NCBI RefSeq assembly: GCF_024679245.1
Contig: NC_090179.1
Location: 4,903,320-4,967,319, forward strand
Origin: Pseudorasbora parva
Lineage: Eukaryota; Chordata; Actinopteri; Cypriniformes; Gobionidae
Direction: 5' to 3'
DNA length: 64,000 nt
Below the pieces are notes generated by a model. The model had not been told where the DNA came from, searched no databases, and saw nothing but the letters and a program-made list of their open reading frames with translations. The position numbers were made by a program, and so were the translations under genes. Shown piece by piece: positions 55,981 through 64,000 of the stretch; within the stretch, counting starts at the first letter, position 1, and each line of letters opens with the position of its first letter.

Positions 55981-58443
55981 TGCTTACTTTAGATTTGGGG
56001 GAAAATTGTTGTGTTCATTGAAAGAAATTGCTACATCATATTAAAAATACAACAGTGAGAATAGGCTGAAGAAAATTAAGCCTAAAGACCAAGCAAAGCA
56101 TTATTCGTTGATCAGGGCACTGTAGGAGTAGCTTGTTTCTGAAAGCACTGTGCTTTCACTGTTACTGTAGGCTTACTGGCAGCTTGTTAGAACCCATAGC
56201 ATTTACTGTCTGATTTCAAAAGGAAGAGCACAACATTGTCTTACACATGCAATTTAGAGTAAGTTGTGTTTCAAGAACACTCCCAGTACCTGGGGACATG
56301 ACTACACAAGCCAAACTACACAGAAAGAAACTGACTGAGGTTGAAAGCAATTAAGAAATTACACGCTAAACCGACATCATCTTCTTTATAAAACATCTGA
56401 CATGATATTTAAAATGAATGAATTTTATGCTACAAATATAACCACTGTGTATAATACAAAGAGTGAAATAAACTTGCCTTATTATTTCTTAAATATAACC
56501 ACAAAAATTCCAAGATATGTCCAGACTTTTAGAATTAAGTGTTGAATGTTTTAACAACTTAACTATTTGACAAATGCAGGTCTGGATAATATTCACATAC
56601 TCCTCGGATTCATAAACAAGTAGAGTTTTTTGGCATCTAAAAGATGCTGAAAGGACACGCACCAGACGTGAGCTAAAATAGAAAAGCCGACAAAAAAGGA
56701 GGAAAAGGCATTTGACTTCCAAAAAATGCACTCAGTGTCTTACCACAGGTTCATTAGGCAAAAGTTATTATCCTTAAGCTAAACACAGGACTAATGTGGT
56801 TGCGCAGAATGCGGAAAACGGCTCTTTAAAAGGTTTCATAATGTTTTAGGTGTGAGATAATGGTAAACTGTATAAATTTTACAGACATATTTCCTTTTTC
56901 AAAAAGGACTAGCTCATCAAATGTGATGTATCTGCCATGACAGGTCATTTTATATTTTAGAAATAATCTTCATTTTGTATTTTTAGGGCGATTGTTACTA
57001 AACTATCAAGAAATGCTTGGGGCATTACTTTATATCAATGACATATAAAGTGGACAGTGATATAGAATTTTGGGTAAATATATTTGTTGAAAAGACTTTT
57101 AAAGATGTGTCTAGTGGACAGCATGTATCAAGATTATTCTACCTATGATATGAATCAATGTCCAGATATGGTGTTAAGTTGAACCTGTATTGGAAAAAAA
57201 TAATGAACTCTTTCAGTCTCACTCTCTGTCTGTCCATCTGTCTTTATCTATCTGTTTCATTAGCTGTGAGGATTACAAATTGACCCCCTTTGTTCCCTCT
57301 TACATCATTCCTGGGGAAAATGACACTGGAGACATTCACATCTGTGGAGGCAAAGCTTATTGAGGAAATCATCTTCACCATGATTTGAAAGGCTCCTCCA
57401 ACTGAAAAATATTTAACAAAAAATTAAAAACAAATTCAGGCCATGAGGGATTTCTAAGAATTTAGCATTGGCAATTAGCTTGGGACTGTAGTGGGGAAGA
57501 GTGCAATAGCAAAGCTGTTGTGAGTTTGGCATTCCAGATTATCTTTCTGTCACATCGATGAGGATGTCTGCTTTCTTGTAACTGTTCAGATTTTTTTTAA
57601 CTTGTCTAGCCTGTCATTTCTAGTAATGTTGTTTTCAGCTTTGTGTGTAGGTATTTCATTACAGATAACATGCAAGCAGTTACACTTTCATATGTAAGGG
57701 GTATCATTACAGTGATTCCTGGCAGGTGTAACAGATGCATTACAAAGCATGTGACATGCCCTTCACAGAACAATGGGTTTAATTTCCCCCAAGTCTGTTA
57801 GGCAAACATCGGCCGAGTTTCCCCTGCTGAGCGGCCATCGGAAAAAAGGCTCGTCATTTTACAGGAATGAGAACCGCTGTAACTAGTTGAGGATCGATTC
57901 GTTGTGTGAGTGGTTGTAAGGAAGAAACCCAGTGATGGGGTGAACATTGTTATCCAAGAACTGATTTTGTTTTATTCCTCTGTTCGCATAAAAAAATGTG
58001 TAGTCCTCTAAAAGTCCATGCAAATATCTGGCAAGAGAGGGAAATTCCTCTTAGACGAGAGAGTGGGAAAGCAGGGTCTCTCGCTCTCCCTGTCTCTCCT
58101 GTTCTCTCTCGTCCTTCCCTCCCCTCTCTCCTGTCTTTTCTCCCTGCATGTCTTTTTCTCTTTCTCCCTCTCTCTCTTTCTCTCTCTCTCTCTTTCTCTG
58201 GCAGCACTCAGCTTTTTTGGCAGGAGTGACCAGAATAAAAACAGCAACACCAGACACAGAAGAGAAAAAAGTGCAATGATCCATCGAACCAAAGGCTTTG
58301 CCCTTTCTTAATTACGTCGTGTCCAGTATCATTTTCTTTTTTCCTCCCCTCTTCATTTTTTTCAGACATTTTTTGAAGTGGTAATTAGCTCTTGGAGAAT
58401 AAAACCAGCTGATTCGGGGAGGGCCAGTGCATTTTGGAGCGAG
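55981..58443. other. Unique-looking non-coding stretch upstream of a candidate exon
   Basis: No transposon signature and no recognisable coding segment. A pyrimidine-rich CT tract at about 58060-58200 lies 250 bp upstream of the candidate first exon and may be part of its promoter region. Confidence 0.4.
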
Positions 58444-58519
58444 ATGGCTAACAGGAAGGCTGCGTTGCTCCTTCTCGGATTCTTCCTCACCATACAGCTG
58501 AGTCCTTCGCTACAAGGAG
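58444..58519 (+). CDS. Candidate first coding exon with signal peptide
   Basis: The ATG at 58444 has a good context (GCGAGATGG). The 25 codons MANRKAALLLLGFFLTIQLS plus PSLQG have a short basic start, a strongly hydrophobic core and a small-residue end, a textbook signal peptide for a secreted or type I membrane protein. The exon ends at a GTAGGT splice donor (58520), phase 1. The surrounding DNA is free of transposons, unlike the rest of the window. I cannot name the gene. Upstream lies a CT-rich tract; downstream candidates at 60687 and 60964 are phase-compatible but weak. Confidence 0.5.
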
Positions 58520-60521
<2,002 letters not shown>

Positions 60522-60686
60522 GTCAGTTGTGAATGGGGATAATTGTTTAGAAATTACATTTCGCCCTCAATGCATTCATCTATTAAAAACCAATTACAGA
60601 GGGCCAACTCTGAACCTGGAGTCAACCCCCATGACCCCATAGAGAGTTTGTTCAGTGCTGTCTGCAACACATAAATTGCTTTCCAG

Positions 60687-60809
60687 GTGAATTATTATCA
60701 AGTGACCTCTGTACTGGACAGTTACCAACAATTTCATCTGAATTTAAAAGTTCAGAGACTGCAAGTCTGTTTGGACGGCTCGTGCAGGTGGAATGTTTTC
60801 TCTACTGGT
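60687..60809 (+). CDS. Weak candidate exon 2
   Basis: It follows TTGCTTTCCAG and ends at GTGAGT (60810), 123 bp. Read in phase 1, as the candidate first exon requires, it is open: GELLSSDLCTGQLPTISSEF and onwards to VQVECFLYW. It is also open in a second frame. Nothing in the peptide is recognisable. Forty codons without a stop can occur by chance. Confidence 0.2.
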
Positions 60810-60963
60810 GTGAGTGAGTTATGGGGCAGGTGGGAATTTCAGGGCCTTGGGAAGTTACTATGTCACCAGACACGTTGCTGTTTCTGCGATGGGTTAAACG
60901 AAACCTAAATGTCTCTCTTCTTCCCTTCTTGCTAAATGCTGATTGTCTTGACACATGGAACAG

Positions 60964-61059
60964 CCTCTGTCAGAGCTGAAGGAATGTCATTTCGGAGCCA
61001 AAAGGCTCTAATCATGCTCTACTTTGACCCTATGAAAGCTTTATTCAAGGGCACCCACG
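60964..61059 (+). CDS. Weak candidate exon 3
   Basis: It follows CATGGAACAG and ends at GTAAGA (61060), 96 bp, again phase 1 to phase 1. The peptide includes SVRAEGMSFRSQKALIMLYF. The acceptor's pyrimidine tract is interrupted (the CTTCTTCCCTTCTTGC tract lies 30 bp upstream). No domain recognised. Confidence 0.2.
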
Positions 61060-62427
61060 GTAAGACTCCATGTTAAAACATATAGTGTTACAAAGTATGC
61101 ATGACTATTGTTGTTAAATAATGACCCTGTGCTTTATTGGAGCTGGCATTATGTCTAGTGTATCTAAATGTTTGATTGATTGTGTAAGCATACCTAAACA
61201 TTTGGCAGCTACATCATACATAACATAAAGCCCATGGTGAAAGTACCAATTATCATGTGCCAAGTTTTCCCCCTCTCTCTCTCTCTCTTACCTACCCTCC
61301 TGTGGTAATTTATCACTCAGAAGTCTGTCATACATGTAACCGTATGACAACCAATCATTTTGTGCACTGTATCGGGTAACGGCCATTATTTTAAACACCA
61401 TTACTGGTCGGCCATTAGTGCAGATGCTTCCAGTATAGCACCGCGCAGCAGACGGGCACCCAGTCTCTCTACCACAGCCAAAACAATTAGGCTATTTTAT
61501 GTCGACCGCAATAAATGACATGCAGGCTATGAGAGAAGGGCCAGGGCTGGATGAAAGGAAAGTAAAGCAAGGTCTTGCCTTCCTTCTAGTCTTGTAAGAA
61601 TTAAGAAACCCTCCGTTCACACAGCAAAGCCTGAAATAAGGGGAGCGCATTTTAAAAGGCACCACTTGGCGAAAGTCTCTCTGGCTCAGAACATCAGAGG
61701 AGTTCAATCCATTAGGTCTCCTCCTCATTGACACTCGGCTGGCTCCGCTTGAAGGTGAATGAAATCACCGCCAGATCAGATGGCACACCTCTGCTGTCAG
61801 ACGGGATCGTGATGAATTGCTCCCCCCCTCCACGAATTCCCAATCTGATTAGCGACTCCTCCAGAGGTGCTTTATGGCGAACGTGTGCTGGGAGCGCCTT
61901 TGGACTCCATCCTGGAGATCTTGTTTTCCAGTGCTGGCTGTACTCGCCTGCAAGGAATTAATGTCTCGTGGTATGTCTAGTGGTGTGTTGATGGATTTGA
62001 ATGGAGTGTTTGCCATGCTGTCTGCTGACTGGGACCACTGTTAACACTGTAATGCCTGTGATAGACAATGCATACAATCCTTTTTGGTGCTGGTCTCGCT
62101 GGTGGCTGTACATGCATGATTTTCACCAGCAAAATTACACTGGAAAAATTTCCAGGAATGTCCAGGGTTATAGAGTATAATTTTATAAATAATTCCCTTC
62201 ATCCAGCCACTGTAGTCAGAAATGTACAGTGAAATTATTCCATGCTTGGTGTTTTTCTTATGAATTACTGTTAATCTACAGCAGAATAATGATGACATCC
62301 CAATAATGTACTGCCCTTGTTTTACTGTGAATTCACATGATACAGTCTTTAATCATGCCACTGTAAGAAATTATATTTGTTTAGTCCTGGAATTGTTTTG
62401 AAGTCACCATGATGGTGATCAGTGTTA
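61060..62427. other. Unique-looking non-coding stretch, possible conserved element
   Basis: No repeats. The segment of about 61390-61960 has balanced composition and high complexity with several short open frames on both strands but no splice-bounded coding frame. Such DNA next to a candidate developmental or secreted gene could be a conserved regulatory element; this is a guess. Confidence 0.3.
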
Positions 62428-62976
62428 TGGGTCCTGCACACTGTGCAATTTTTTCAAAATCCTTTGCGAATGTTCCTTGTCAGACTGTACGAACACGATC
62501 CCCGATGTAAGCCATGTCACACTGTAAGATCTCAGTTGGCATTAATGTCAGACTGTACGATAGTCAAGGCGCGCTAAAAACGGACACGCACAAGAAAACT
62601 CATCCTGTGTTTTATATCATCAATGAATGACACGTTTGGTGACAGTGAGCTGCATTACATGCGGGACTGAAATGGCGGCTACAAAGAAATCTCTAGCTCT
62701 CGTTTTGGTCATAGTTTTTTTTGAAAAACGGAGATATTTGACTGTCGTCGTAGGAGAAGTCACACTGCAGGATTGTGTGCCAAATCTGACACTGCCAGAA
62801 TTTCGTCTGAGGTAAAATTTGTTCGCAGCGCTCATTAATCGGCTGCCAGTGAACATGTCAAACTAACGACCAAAGACGTCAGATTTCAGCCTAGGATCAG
62901 AGGAATCTTTTAGGATTTGCTAAATTTGTCTCAGACGGCCAAATCGTGGGCAAAATCGCACAGTGTGCACCCGGCT
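62428..62976 (+). mobile_element. Harbinger-type non-autonomous element
   Basis: The left end TGGGTCCTGCACACTGTGC and the reverse complement of the right end (AGCCGGGTGCACACTGTGC) form a 19-bp inverted repeat with mismatches only in the outer part, flanked by TTA on both sides (62425-62427 and 62977-62979). A GTCAGACTGTACGA motif repeats inside. A short plus-strand frame (MAATKKSLALVLVIVFFEKR near 62672) resembles the start of Harbinger nuclease proteins, but this is weak. Length 549 bp. Confidence 0.65.
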
Positions 62977-62979
62977 TTA

Positions 62980-64000
62980 CATTTGCTTGGGATTTTGGAA
63001 CTTGTGATCTAACCAAGTCAGAAGTGTGACAAATGAAAACATTTTTTTTTTTTAAATGATAAGCTAGAATATATAAAAAGCTATTTGCCTGCTTGAAGTT
63101 AGTCAAACTATACTGCTATTAGTGTTGTTTCAGCATAAATATTTACCAATTTAAAATTCATTATAGTTCATAGATGGTTATTTCACAATAGTAAAGCAGC
63201 TGCTGAGATTTATCTTTCAACAGAAGATGTTTTTCTTCCATCACCTAATGATGCACAGACATCAATACTCGACATACAAAACACAACAATGATGACACTC
63301 AACAAATAATAATAAAGATCAATTCTGAACATTACAAAATAAACAACTAACAAAACTGTTAAAAGTGAAGTAAAAGTAAGTTCAGCTGCACAGATAAAAC
63401 CAACAAGCATCAAGAAACTCCACAGCATAATCTATTCATGCCGCACTGCATGCTGGGTATCTTCATAGTACACATGCACTGTAGAAGTACAGTCTGATAT
63501 TCCAGTGCAGTCAGACACAAGAGAAGTCCAACTGAGGAATTACTGTGAAAGTCATGCAGATATTAACCTGGAATATACTGTCATTTCACACACGTTTTAA
63601 CAGTGTATGCTTGATAAGGTAGTTCTGAGGAAACCAGTGTCTAAAGCACAGCATCTGTTGGAGACTGGCTATATAGTGAAGTTTTTGAAGAATTACAGAT
63701 AAAGGACACTACAAATGTACAAGCCTGCTGAAGAAGAGATAAGCAAAAGCATAGTTCAGCGAACATACCCATCCCATTTGAACCCTCGCTCTGGTTCGGG
63801 TAGCCTGAAATACCTCCCATGTTTCCTGCTCTTCAGTTAGCAATCCAGCATATGTACTTGTTGACTGATGTGATACGCTCTAAGTGGCCTTGTATAGACA
63901 GAATAGCGTAGGCCTGCAAAGAGAGGGCCTCTGTAGAGTGTTATATCGTGACCTCAGCTCTCAACGCCACGCTCTATTGGGCTCCTGCAGGGTTGGCAGC
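62980..64000. other. Non-coding stretch at window end
   Basis: No gene or element recognised. A hydrophobic minus-strand frame at 63428-63210 has no supporting context. Confidence 0.4.

Noticed and set aside
63210..63428. Hydrophobic 72-codon minus-strand frame as a membrane protein
   Set aside because: AT-rich sequence gives hydrophobic codons by chance; no homolog recognised and no exon signals.

Overview
This window is vertebrate nuclear DNA, almost certainly from a teleost and probably a cyprinid (inference). It is AT-rich, gene-poor and rich in microsatellites. It is packed with repeat classes typical of carp- and zebrafish-like genomes: Tc1 elements, DIRS tyrosine-recombinase retrotransposons, Ty3/gypsy remnants, TTAA-flanked THAP-carrying elements (Kolobok type), Harbinger and hAT elements, and one LINE copy. 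There is no bacterial-style operon and no complete host gene.

Layout. 1-5.7 kb: non-coding, one small MITE and a broken Tc1. 5.9-9.3 kb: a decayed minus-strand gypsy element next to a TTAA/THAP element that carries a 58-bp hAT insertion. 10-14 kb: an LTR-like piece, a 15-bp minisatellite, a Tc1 fragment, a TIR repeat and a nearly complete Tc1 with two stop codons, several bounded by (TA)n arrays. 16-17.7 kb: a hAT-type element with a perfect 8-bp target duplication. 18-20.2 kb: a gag-like LTR-retroelement remnant, an (ATCT)n array and a truncated LINE with a perfect 16-bp duplication. 21.7-26.9 kb: a DIRS derivative with terminal repeats and internal complementary region but only a decayed gag. 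28.3-31.9 kb: a nest of a TIR repeat, a Harbinger element inside it, and inside that an intact 331-codon Tc1 transposase gene. 32-38.5 kb: a second TTAA/THAP element, an LTR with partial gag, a minus-strand gypsy pol remnant and a third TTAA/THAP element. 38.5-41.5 kb: three tandem arrays. 42.5-51.1 kb: a gag-only DIRS derivative (B) interrupted near its 3' end by a nearly complete autonomous-type DIRS element (C) with RT, RNase H and tyrosine recombinase. 52-56 kb: a Tc1 split by a hAT-like insertion, then a DIRS fragment (D). 56-64 kb: mostly unique-looking DNA.

Host coding signal is thin. A signal-peptide-like first exon lies at 58444-58519 (+), with two weak, phase-compatible exon candidates downstream. 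A possible last coding exon lies at 41564-41696 (-).

The most informative structure is the B/C junction. Element C sits inside the 3' terminus of B, both junctions pass through the same 6-bp GGGAAC core, and there is no target duplication. This is what integration of a circular DIRS intermediate by a tyrosine recombinase should leave.
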